64,000 bases of DNA from Stemphylium vesicarium (Eukaryota > Ascomycota > Dothideomycetes > Pleosporales > Pleosporaceae), in assembly GCA_004380135.1 (NCBI GenBank), contig QXCR01000008.1, positions 1-64,000 of the forward strand. Reading direction: 5' to 3'. The translations under genes and the position numbers were made by a program. Every line of letters begins with the position of its first letter. Position 1 is the first letter of the stretch. This document shows, in pieces, positions 47,028 through 56,990 of this stretch. The notes beneath the pieces are model-generated. The model had not been told where the DNA came from. It saw nothing but the letters and a program-made list of their open reading frames with translations, and searched no databases.

Positions 47028-48880
47028 ATGTTTTCGAAAGTACCCAAGATCTATAATGTCTACTTCTTGGCTATCATTGCCACCATGGGTGGTATGCTCT
47101 TCGGATTCGACATTTCGTCGATGAGTGCTATCATTCCAAGCGACCAATATCTGTAAGTTGTACACTCTTTGGAGGATGGTTGTTCAACATCATCTAACGT
47201 TAAGCAGTACCTTCTTCGATAATCCTACAGGCGTCGTTCAGGGCGCCATTGGCGCTGCCCTTGCGGCAGGCTCCGTTGTTGGCTCGATCATGGCTGGCCC
47301 TGTTTCTGACAAGTTCGGTCGCCGCGACGCCCTCTTGTTCGCATGTCTCTGGTGGCTCGTCGGCACTGCGCTTCAAGTCGCAACAACCGGACGGGGCATG
47401 CTCATTGCCGGACGTGTCTTGAACGGAGTCACTGTTGGCATCACTTCGTCTCAGGTACCAGTGTACCTTGCAGAAATCTCCAAGCACTCGCAGCGTGGTG
47501 CCATCATCGTGATTCAGCAGCTAGCGATCGAATGGGGCATCCTCATCATGTAAGTAACAAGTGCACACAGAACCTTACCAAGCTGACCCTTGCAGGTACT
47601 TTATCGGTTACGGATGTACATTCATCCCCGGCGAAACTGCATCATTCCGTACTGCTTGGGGCATCCAATTTGTACCCTGCGTCATGTTCATGATCGGCCT
47701 CCCTTTTCTACCAGAGTCTCCCCGATGGCTCGCCAAGGTCGACCGTACAGAAGAAGCGATCCACATTCTAGCATCCATCCAAGCAGACGGCAACATCGAA
47801 GATCCATATGTTGTCGCGGAATACGAGGAGATTATTACGGTTCTTACTGCTGAGCGTTTGGCACCGTCAGGATGGAAGAAATTCGTTTACAACGGCATGT
47901 GGAAGCGAACTCTCGCTGGGTTCTCTGTCCAAGCATGGCAACAACTGTCGGGTGCAAATGTATGTGGCTAAGATGATTTACAAGTCAACGCAGTTTCCAG
48001 AGCTAATCACTCAATAGGTGATGACATACTACGTCGTCTACATTTTTGCAATGGCGGGTCTCGAGGGTAACATCAAACTCGTCTCCTCTGGCGTTCAATA
48101 CGCTTTATTCATTATCTTCTCTTCCATCATGTTTTTCTTTGTCGACAAGTTCGGCCGCAGAACCTTGCTGGTTTGGGGTGCGGTTTCCATGGGCATTTGT
48201 CATTGTGTCGTTGCCGGCGTTCTCGGTGCCAACTACGAATACGTCCCAGGAGGTGTCGGTGGCGATGCCAACGTCGTCATGCGGGTTGAGGGCTCACCAG
48301 CATACACAGTCATTGCGTTCTCGTATCTCCTGATCATTTTCTACGCTCTGACCCTGGCGCCCATCTGCTGGGTCTACGCGGCTGAAGTGTGGTCGCTCGA
48401 AACCCGTGCGTGGGGAATGGGTATTGCTGCTACTGGTAAGCATATCTTACACGATCTGTTCGAGAGTCGCGATATTAATGCATTCCTAGGCAACTGGTTA
48501 TTCAACTTCGCCATCGGTCTCTTCATCCCACCCGCGTTCGTGAATATCAAATGGGCTCTTTTCTTAGTCTTCGGCATATTATGCTTCCTCGCAGCTACCC
48601 AGTTCTTCCTTACATACCCCGAGGTAATTAATCCAAATCTCCATGATGTGTTCAAACAGGCTAACCATTCCGACAGACTTGCGGTAAGACGCTCGAAGAA
48701 GTTGAGATCATGTTCAGCAAGAACGGACCACACGCCTGGAGGACGAAGAAGGGAAGCGACCACATCGCTCAAGATATGGAGCATGTCACGACTGCTCAGG
48801 CCAAAGGGGATGCGCAGGCTAGTATCGAGAGGATTGCAAAGAAAGAGAATGGCGAGACTGAGACGACAGAGGCTGTCTAA
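47028..48880 (+). CDS. MFS sugar transporter
   Basis: Plasma-membrane sugar (hexose/pentose) permease of the major facilitator sugar-porter family. Exons: 47028-47152, 47208-47549, 47596-47959, 48018-48435, 48490-48623, 48677-48880, giving 528 aa with exact closure. Twelve hydrophobic segments. Sugar-porter motifs: GGMLFGFDISSMSAI (TM1), GPVSDKFGRRDALL, RVLNGVTVGI, PVYLAEISKHSQRGA, PESPRWLAKVDR, QAWQQLSGANVMTYY (QQxSG in TM7), VDKFGRRTLL and ICWVYAAEVWSLETRAWG. The C-terminal tail is acidic/basic and cytosolic. The QQLSG motif and FDISSMS place it near fungal high-affinity glucose and pentose permeases; the precise sugar cannot be told. All five introns are 46-58 nt. Confidence 0.95.
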
Positions 48881-49272
48881 AGGACAACTAGCCTGTTACA
48901 AAGAACCCTGATGGATCTGGATTAGGGCTATCCAAGCGATGCTATGTCAAGCTTGCTACTAATGTAATTGGAACTATCTTTTCGGCTGAACCTTGCTGAA
49001 CTGTGGAACCGATGACGTTTTGTGCCCGAAAGGCAAACGCAGAAAAGATGGAGAGTGAACAGAAAAGCTTGAACTATCAGTGAATATCCAACTCTACTAA
49101 TCGCATCCAGGTAAAATCTATCAACGCCAGAAACAAAACATTACTGCTAACAAGTACTTAAACGCATTCTCCACCGCGTTGCAAATTCTATGTAATAGTA
49201 TCACAAGCAGCGAATCGCTGGTTCCAACCCGTTGCCGCGAAGTCATCCAACGTCATCTATCCACTCCCAATT
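48881..49272. other. convergent intergenic region
   Basis: About 390 bp holding two convergent 3' ends (transporter and secreted protein). Nothing else seen. Confidence 0.5.
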
Positions 49273-49706
49273 CTAGTCCACGGTTGCGCAGTTGTACCAC
49301 TTTGGCTTCGGTTCATTGAAGCAGGGCTCCTTTCCAGGCTTGCCGGGTGTCGGACCTGCGTAGAGAGGCGCGTCGGTTGCGTTCATGCAGTCTTCCTCGC
49401 TCCTATTACATATTAGCATATGGCCTACTTCTCACGTTGAGGTAGGGCTTACGTATGGAACGAGCATTCGCAGCCTCCGAACAAGCTATAAGCGAACGCA
49501 TCTTGATATCCGGGAATCGATTGATTGTAGTAGATTGGCGTGCACGAGGTGTATGCGGAGAGACCGGCGTATGCACTACTGTTCCGGACGGTGAGGACGT
49601 AGCCGCAATTGTATGGATCGCCATAGCCGGTGAGAGTGGAAGTAGGTGCAGATAGCGTAGCAGGCAGAATGGAGAGCAAGCCCGTCAGAATGGCAGCAAG
49701 TTGCAT
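49273..49706 (-). CDS. small cysteine-containing secreted protein, candidate effector
   Basis: Exons (minus): 49706-49453 and 49402-49273, giving 127 aa with exact closure. A clear signal peptide covers about residues 1-19 (MQLAAILTGLLSILPATLSA, cleavage after SA). The mature part has seven Cys (NCGY, SCTP, GCEC, DCMN, PCFN, NCAT) and many Tyr, Gly and Pro, and ends in KPKWYNCATVD. N-glycosylation sites NSS and NQS are visible. I know of no family match. Small size, secretion and Cys content fit the usual definition of fungal effector candidates, but that class is defined only by such features; a cell-wall or surface protein is equally possible. It converges on the sugar-transporter gene. Confidence 0.82.
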
Positions 49707-51020
49707 CGTAAAAGTGTTCCTGGGAGTGAAGCTGGTGCCTTGGCTCTGCTATGACTGGTGTTTGAGATGGAGACTGGGCGAATCAAGCTTATGTGGGAAA
49801 GTTTTCGCAGCTTTGTTTGGGTGAAGAGCAATCTAATTGAGGTTTGCAAGAGTGTTACTTCAACCAAAAGCATGCGAAGCAGCACGAACTTTAAATACCC
49901 GGACCACATGCCAGTCGCCATGAGCTCATGCTTGAGCAGACTCGCCAGTCGTTACCGAGCTGTCAAAATGCAAGTTCCCGTCATCAGCGTGGCTTTGGTA
50001 CCCTCTCTCTTTCCAATTGCGGCCGTTGAGAGTCGCACAGATTTACTGTTTTGATGTCACCTTTGCCATCGTGACGAACGCAGTTGCTGCGGCGTCCTAT
50101 CAAGCAAAGCAGTCGCGATCAGAGACCATGCGCGCAAGATGTCGGTCAGGCCGAGTTGACGTGTCCGGAGTTGTAGAAAGCCTGACCGCCAAACCGCGCC
50201 TCTCCGGTGTGACATTCGACTGTATATGGGACGTTAGTAATAGCAACATGGCGTGAAGCCTATAACGATGTCGTAGCCTCAATGTGCTTGGCGCGGTTTG
50301 CTACATCAAATCTAGGAAGTGCAAACATCTATTGGTGGGGGATGGCGGTGAAAAGTTGGAAGTGCTACTGTAACGGTATGACAAGGACGCTGAAAGTACG
50401 TAGCATGCGAAGGAGTGGTACCGGACACTGAGGAAAGGTTATACAGGGAGTTCTAGAGGATCCGGATGCAGATATGGTCGAGGACGAAAAACGGCATGAT
50501 AATACAAGCCGTGCAGTGTTCCATACATGCGGGGAGAGGCGTCGAGGACACCGAATGTGTAGCATCTAACAGGAGCTCAGCAGGACCGATAGGGAATAAG
50601 ACGGGCCTCTCAAGCATGGTCACCCGTGTACGCACGCACAGTCCCCAGTTCTGAAAATAGATAGTCGAAAGAATGGTTGGATAAGGAGTCGCGAGGTACC
50701 ATGGTGATGATCACTCCAAAGACGTTACGTGACCCATCAAAACCGGTGGTCATCTGTACAAGTGCGAGGATTAGTAATGAGAAATACCATCAATAGTATT
50801 GTGATAGCGATTGATCGGTTGGCAAAGGTTTGTTGAACGATGTAAGAGACGAAAGGGAAAAGTGACGCCACATCGATGGGGATCTTTGCTTGGAGATCAA
50901 GGCTAGCCAGATGGAGCCTAGCGGCCACGTGAGAGCGTGAAAGTGTCCACCAGGAGGATGCGACGCGCCAGAACATCATTCTACGACTTTGGAGATAAAT
51001 CACTTTTCACACCCTCTATA
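49707..51020. other. gene-poor intergenic stretch
   Basis: About 1.3 kb between divergent genes (secreted protein and ORC6). Many short frames, none convincing. Both promoters lie here. Confidence 0.45.
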
Positions 51021-52153
51021 ATGAGCAGAGCAAGCATAGAGCAAGCCCTCACGGGCTTAGTCCCCGCACTAAGCGGCCCCCTGCCACCAGAGCTGATCGA
51101 ATTAGCCTTGTCGCTGCTCACACGCTCGCAAACAGTCGCGACGTCTATGAAGTCTGACGAAGAGATCGCACGACCGTACGCATGTGCACAACTAGCTTGC
51201 GAAAGGCACCTTCACCTCAGCTCTATCTACAATGCAGAACTAATCATCGCAGACTGAAGCAACGTCTCAATCTCCCGTCCATCGCATCCCGACCGCCCTG
51301 CCCCCCTCGCATATACAAGAAGCTATACAGCTACCTCAGCAGCGCACTGCCAGACCCCACTACCGCCAGAGAACCGCAAACTCCACGTAAAGCGGCCGCT
51401 TCAGCCACCGCATCCGCGCGCAACACACCAAAGACGCCTTTCAGCGCGAAGAAGACACCGCGAAGTACGAAGCGAGGTCCTGAAAACGATGGAGAGCCTC
51501 CTGAGTGGGTCATGCCCGCTATTCGAGCTCTTGCTAAGGTATTCAAGTACCCAGCCGTGATACCACATGTATACACAGGTGTGGAATCCATCTACCCTCT
51601 GCTCGCCCGCATGACCGCTGCAGCCGCAGAAACGCCCAGTAAACGCCCGCGACGAGCTACAGCCACCGCCCATTCATCTGTGGAAGTAAGCGATACACGT
51701 GTACTGAGTCTCATCGTCGTCGTATTCCTGCTCGTCTACTCGCGCATGATAGACATCGACGTTTCGCTGGACCAATACAACGAGTGGCTACTCAAAGCAA
51801 CAAACACGGTGTTGCAAAGTCCATCTGCAAAAGACTCCACTTATAAGGAACTTGCGCCGGTGATAGAGGAGACAATGGCGATGGCGAAAGAAGAAGGCTG
51901 GTTGCAGATGCAGTGGTTCGATAGCGTGAAGCCTCAGGGAGATGCCGATGAGATGGAAGGCGTGGAGATGACTAGTAGCTGGGCTACCAAAGCAAAGGGC
52001 CAAGGCCTGGGTTCGAGGACTGGAAGCGATTATATCGGCTTGGGAACCATGATGCAAGACGCGACTGATTACCTCGGCGAGCGACAGCAAGAAGACTACG
52101 CAAATTGGAAGGTGAAGATCATGGCGCGCGTGCAAGAGATTGAAGCTACCTAG
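51021..52153 (+). CDS. ORC6: origin recognition complex subunit 6
   Basis: ORC6, the smallest ORC subunit, needed for MCM loading at replication origins. Exons: 51021-51205 and 51253-52153, giving 361 aa with exact closure. N-terminal part: SIEQALTGLVP, PPELIELALSLLTRSQ, RPYACAQLACERLKQRLNLP, then PPCPPRIYKKLYSYL; together these form the cyclin-like (TFIIB-like) fold of Orc6. A Ser/Thr/Lys-rich linker (residues 105-155, with TPRK, TPKTP and TPRSTK sites like CDK targets) leads to a second helical domain. The C-terminus ends QQEDYANWKVKIMARVQEIEAT. The intron is GC-AG instead of GT-AG; the alternative GT donor upstream would delete the conserved YACAQLACER segment, so I prefer GC. Confidence 0.9.
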
Positions 52154-52589
52154 ATGTAGTCCTGTTTGACTTGTATGGAAAGACATGCCCCAACACATAT
52201 GACAAGTGATTTTGAAGACATCGCTGTTAATCTTGCGTTCTCCTTGATGTTATGATCGTGCGTCACGACGTGCAGTACCTGATACGTTCCAAACCAGCCG
52301 AAGATCCATACATAAGGGAGAGGGCCAATGTCGAGGACGACAATCGCACACGAGAACAACTCTAGATACCCAGGCATTCGCATGTGACTTAATGTATGCT
52401 TTCACTACGTCAAAGTAAAAAGCTACTCAAGAAATGATGACGTCAACGTGACCGTCCACCAACAGTACACTCGTCATTACCGCATGGACCAGAATACAAT
52501 GCGCATTCCCAGAATACTTCCTCTTCATATTTATCAGAAACTTGAGAACTTATTCTTCTTCCATCCGTTCAAGGATATCGTTTATTAAA
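52154..52589. other. intergenic region
   Basis: About 430 bp between two plus-strand genes. No further feature seen. Confidence 0.5.
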
Positions 52590-53162
52590 ATGCCTACAAC
52601 GAAATCCCCAGCAGCGAATCCCAACATAATACCGGATCCCACTCAGGACGGCTCCACGATCCGCAAAGCCTTCCTCATCGAAGCCATCGCAAACCTCTTT
52701 ACTATCCCCTTGATAACAAACACGCACTTTACGCTCTCGCTCCTACTGAACAATCCATCTCGCGATATCAATCCTTCCTCAGTCCTATTTGCGCGATTGT
52801 TCGGCGGGTTGATTGTAGGTGGGCTTACATCGGCGCTGTTGGCTGGTAGAACAAACACCAGGAATGGAATTGAATCCAGGAGACCGACATACATGCTGTT
52901 AGGAATTGGAGAGGCAGCCTTGATTCCCATGCTGATGTTGGAGTTGATCGAAGGCGGGGGTCCGGGTGCGGCGCTGAGTACGAAAGTAGCCGGTGCGAGT
53001 CTTGCGTGTCTGGTGCCGCCGCTATTGTGGAGGTTATATGTGCTTGTTGTCAGGCCAGACCTGCTAGGAAGGTATACAGAGCAGGTGAAAGGTGACGGGG
53101 GCGCAACCATGAGAGACGGATGTAAGTACATGCACGATTATATTCGTAAGGATAGAAGCTGA
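52590..53162 (+). CDS. small membrane protein of unknown function
   Basis: Intronless frame, 190 aa from MPTTKSPAANPN (an upstream in-frame ATG at 52542 would add 16 residues; the later one has the better AAAATG context). Hydrophobic segments: AFLIEAIANLFTIPLI, SVLFARLFGGLIVGGLTSALL, LLGIGEAALIPMLMLELI and LACLVPPLLWRLYVLVV. This gives about four membrane spans, with a basic cytosolic tail. I do not recognise a family for certain; fungal genomes hold many four-span proteins of this size. Codon use matches its neighbours. Confidence 0.7.
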   Translation: MPTTKSPAANPNIIPDPTQDGSTIRKAFLIEAIANLFTIPLITNTHFTLSLLLNNPSRDINPSSVLFARLFGGLIVGGLTSALLAGRTNTRNGIESRRPTYMLLGIGEAALIPMLMLELIEGGGPGAALSTKVAGASLACLVPPLLWRLYVLVVRPDLLGRYTEQVKGDGGATMRDGCKYMHDYIRKDRS

Positions 53163-53399
53163 TGTGCCCTAGATGGTGCCATCAATACGCGCGAAGATTG
53201 AGACAGAGACCTGTAGGATAGCCCAGTTGCATAGTGACGCTTGTCTCTTTACGAAAGCTGATTGAAACTCGCATACCTAGACCTGGTCTTTGAATCTAGT
53301 ACTTTTCCGTGCCTCATTGACGAAGGCCGAATACCCACAAACGCCTCGCTGAAATCATATGCAACGTGCCTCTTGAGATAGACTTTAGTGACACTGGCT
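53163..53399. other. convergent intergenic region
   Basis: Short gap between convergent genes. Nothing seen. Confidence 0.5.
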
Positions 53400-54281
53400 T
53401 CAGTCTGCGAAGCCTCCCCACTCTGCCTCTTCGTCCTCCTCTTCAGGCTCGCTCGCTACCTCGAGCTCTTGGCCTCTCCAAGCTCTTAACCTATCGTCAG
53501 CGAGACACTCTTTCGCCGCGTTCCTCAACGGCTTCAATTTGCCATCCTTCGCCATCCTCTCAATTGGCAAAATCAGCGTCTCTAGTGTCTCTTTCTTGTC
53601 CTCCTGCTCCCATTCCTCGCCCCCAATCTTTTCCAGCTCATCCACCCACACATCCATGACATGGTATCTCAGTCCATTCGGGATTCTCATGTTCTGGCAC
53701 TCCAAAGGTGTCTCTTCCATGATCACGTTCCATTGTTCCAACAGGCTCTTCTTCCACTTGTTCCGGCTCAGAAAGGCGAACGAGGCGTTTACGTATTGAC
53801 GGATCAAGTAAAGGTATTTGTCGAGGCGCAGCGCTTCAATGTGGCTCCACTCGCGAGACATGGTGAGGAAGAAGGCGCGGATAAAAGGTAGAACAACGGG
53901 TGTGCGGAGGTTAGAAACGAGTGATGCGAGGTCGCGAGAGAGCTTCTGCTGAAGGACGGGTTTATCTTGCATCCATAGGCCTGGGGGTTGTGTTAGTCCT
54001 CTGTGTGGTTGCTTATAGAGATCGCTCCAGTCGCTGACTGGGGCGGAGCGCCAGAGAAGACTTACAGTAAAAGAGACCTTTCCATAGCTTCAATAGATCC
54101 AGTTCTGAGATTTCTGATTGCGCGCCCAGGTATGCTTTTAAGGAATCGAGCGCTTGGTCGCGAACTTTCTTGTCTGTCGCAAACATCAGCTATGTGTTCT
54201 TATCTATTTTCCGCGACATAAATACATACCGCTCGAAGCAAGATTCCTAATAAACGGGTTGTTTTGCGCGTCGGAAGCCAT
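53400..54281 (-). CDS. RRP1: RRP1/NOP52 ribosomal RNA processing protein
   Basis: Nucleolar Nop52/Rrp1 family protein needed for 27S pre-rRNA processing to 25S and 5.8S (large-subunit assembly). Exons (minus): 54281-54230, 54173-54066, 53980-53400, giving 246 aa with exact closure. Seen: NPFIRNLASSDKKVRDQALDSL (cut here to NPFIRNLASSDKKVRDQAL), LDLLKLWKGLFYCLWMQDKP, LFLTMSREW-like FLTMSREWSHIEALRLDKY, YLYLIRQYVNASF, and NGLRYHVMDVWVDEL. The C-terminus is short and acidic. The length is typical of fungal RRP1. LWKGLFYCLWM(S/Q)DKP and REW..ID..RLDKFY-type motifs identify the family with confidence. Confidence 0.93.
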
Positions 54282-54599
54282 GTTGTGCTGCGGTGGGGGT
54301 TGACGATATTGCCGATGTAAAGTTCGAGATGCGCGCGGAACTTTTTTTGGGCGTTGCGGAGCTAGGAGGGTATCGATAAGACCCGCCAATTGTCAGTTAG
54401 CGTGCTAATGTGTCCGAGGTCTGTAGAAATGCTCAAGACGACTCATGACATATGGGATACACGCAATACATGCAATCCATTGAATACAACTACAAAGTAT
54501 GATCATAGACGCAGTTTAGTGCCTTAGTGTTGAGGCGTAGGAGGGCGGCAAGTTACATCTTCATAACGGTCGCAGAGCGATAAATCGGCGCAAAATTGG
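54282..54599. other. RRP1 promoter and LINE flank
   Basis: About 320 bp upstream of RRP1 up to the first recognisable LINE sequence. No gene. Confidence 0.45.
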
Positions 54600-56495
54600 C
54601 CAAGTATGTACTACGCTTCTGTTGCACGAATATGCAAATACCTAGGCTTGACGATGGACGCGAAACTGCACTGGAAGCAACACACCGAGGAGAACAGGCG
54701 GAAAGCGACGAAGACAGTGAATGCGCTCAGCTGCCTGGGAGGATCCAACTGGGGCGCTAGCCTCCACGACCTGCGGCGAATATACGAAGGCATAGTGCTC
54801 CCGCAGATGATGTATGCATGCTCAGTGTGGTCAAACGCTAGCATGAAAGGGGATGCTCAACACACTGCAGAGCATACAAGCAAGAGCAGCCAGGGTTATC
54901 AGCGGGGCATACAAAGCTACATCGAGAGCGGCGCTAGACGTAGAGACATTTCTCCTTCCCATCGAGCAGCAGATATGGAAGCACAACGCAGACACTGTCG
55001 TCCGCCTACTCTCGAGCAAGAACATCGCAGCCACCTCAGGATTTCAGGCAAACACAGCACAGCCGACAGTCGCAGACAAGACTCGCAGACACACCAGCTC
55101 CTGGCAGAAGGTTTACAGCAACATGACGAGCATGCGAACCGAAGACTTCGACAGGCAAGAGCAGATCCCGTGCTTCCTCACGCTGCCCTGGAGACAGGGC
55201 CCAACCACTTACATTGATGCGACCGCTGAGGAAGCGCGGGCGCGACACGACAAAGAACACGTAAAGGAAGACAGCCTCAGCATCTACACAGATGGCAGCG
55301 GCATCGAAGGCGAGATAGGCTCTGCGGCACTGTGTCCGCTCACAGAACAGGCGCGATCCGTACACATGGGTTCAGACACAGAGTCGACGGTATACGCAGC
55401 AGAACTACAAGGCATCAGCTTAGCACTGTAGATCGCTCAAGAGTATGCGAGCCGGAACGGTGCGCGATGAGACGTCGCCATATACACAGACAACCAGGCC
55501 GCCGTATGGTCCATCGCTAAGGCGGAGGGACGATCAGGCGCCTACATCCTCGCGGACATCGCGCGACAGGTCCAGCAACTCCAGGACAACGGACGGACAG
55601 TGACCGTCCGATGGATACCGGCCCACGTCCGCATACCCGGAAACGAGGCCGTCGACAAAGCGGCCAAGGAAGCCACCGGATGGAGAGAAGACGGCCGCAG
55701 AAGCTTGCCGGCAGACGCGCCTCCCCAGCTGTTCACTATAAGATCGACTGTGAAAAGATGGTGCAGCATACAAGCCGAACTGCATGGATAGCAAAGTGGT
55801 GCAAGGACACCAAGGGCCGAACAACCTACAGACACACTCCAACGCCCAAGAAAGTACTCCGGCTCCACGAGGGGCTCACTAAGCGGGAGAGCGCGCTGCT
55901 GGTGCAGCTGCGGACCGAGAAGATCGGGTTCAACGACTTCCTCTTCGCCCGAAGAGTGCCAGACGTCACCAGCCCGCGCTGCGACTGCGGAGCGAGACGA
56001 CAGACCGTCGCACATATCCTTCTCCACTGCAGCAAGCGCAGACATCTCCGGGACCGTATTTTCGCCAACCTGTCTGGACGAGACAACATCCGGACCATCC
56101 TAGGCACGCCACAGCTAGCCACCAAAGCCATCGAGTATGTAGAGCAGACGCAGATCTTTGGGCAAAATGGGGATCGCACGCGCGAAGACGATAGCTGAGT
56201 GCTGGGGGGGGACTGAAGGTATTGCAGACGCAGAACACAAGGCAACCGTGCCTCTATGAGACTAGAAGTACAGTGTTCAGTTAGTAGAGCCATTATCTAG
56301 ATGAGCGGACAGGCAAATGTAGATAGTGGTGGGAGGGAAACGGCAGGCCTCTGGTGACAGATGGTTCTTGGGAATGAAGTGGGGCGGCGCGGATCAATGT
56401 CCGCACCGCGTCGGCTGTCTGCCAAGCCTGTCAGCCGGGCATAGCTGCTTTTCGCGGCTGCAACCGTGTAGGATCTAATCAAATCAAATCAAATA
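54600..56495 (+). mobile_element. 5'-truncated, degenerate LINE (non-LTR retrotransposon) with RNase H
   Basis: Remnant of a non-LTR retrotransposon ORF2. The 5' part resembles the C-terminal region after the reverse transcriptase core (YLGLTMDAKLHWKQHTEE, then RRIYEGIVLPQMMYACSVW). It continues, after a frame change near 54855, with AARVISGAYKATSRAALDVE. Next is an RNase H domain, IYTDGSG, YAAELQGISLAL, YTDNQAAVWS and GNEAVDKAAKEA (all catalytic acids present), interrupted by a TAG at about 55429. A second frame change near 55780 leads to a CCHC-like RCDCGARRQTVAHILLHC tail. An (AAATC)n-type tail ends the element at 56476-56495. So one stop and two frameshifts make it inactive. The reverse-transcriptase catalytic motif itself is missing (5' truncation is usual for LINEs). 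Confidence 0.88.
56476..56495 (+). repeat. LINE 3' tail repeat (AAATC)n
   Basis: Three to four short AAATC units directly after the last coding trace of the LINE, as expected for a simple-sequence LINE tail. Confidence 0.75.
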
Positions 56496-56990
56496 GATGA
56501 CTCCTTGAGTCACCTCCTAGTTATACGGAGCACCTACCTGCCTGCAATGAGATTATCTGCTTGCAACACCTAGATATTCTGCTTGAAAGGAGGCTCCGTG
56601 ACAGTAGAAGAGATACGCGCTAGCTCGTGAGAGCGCGCGTTAGCTTACTAGGCACGTGATCTAGGCCTCCGCCTCACTACATTTTTAGCCTAGAACTTTA
56701 GCTAACACTCTACAACACCTAGATAACGAACAACAAAACGTAAGCTATTACTTATTTTTATTCTCTCTTCCTTAATAAGTCTCATATTAGGAGGCTAACA
56801 CTTCTAGATCTAGAAATAGAACGAAACGGATTCCTCTAACCTAGTGAGTACACTCTCTAATAACTATCTACGCTATCTACGCTTTCTACCAATGCATCTT
56901 GGCTTAGTAGCTAAATCTACCGGCTAGAGTCGACTGAAATAGCGATTCTAGATAGCACAAGTAAACTAACGCGATGCAGACTCGGCTGTT
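56496..56990. other. AT-rich, TA-dinucleotide-rich stretch, probable RIP-degraded repeat
   Basis: About 500 bp rich in CTA/TAG/TTA trinucleotides and poor in open frames, unlike the rest of the window. TpA excess is the mark left by repeat-induced point mutation (CpA to TpA). Very likely an old transposon relic; no protein trace remains. Confidence 0.55.

Noticed and set aside
55542..56293. Minus-strand frames opposite the LINE
   Set aside because: Mirror of the GC-rich RNase H region; the plus-strand domain explains the sequence.
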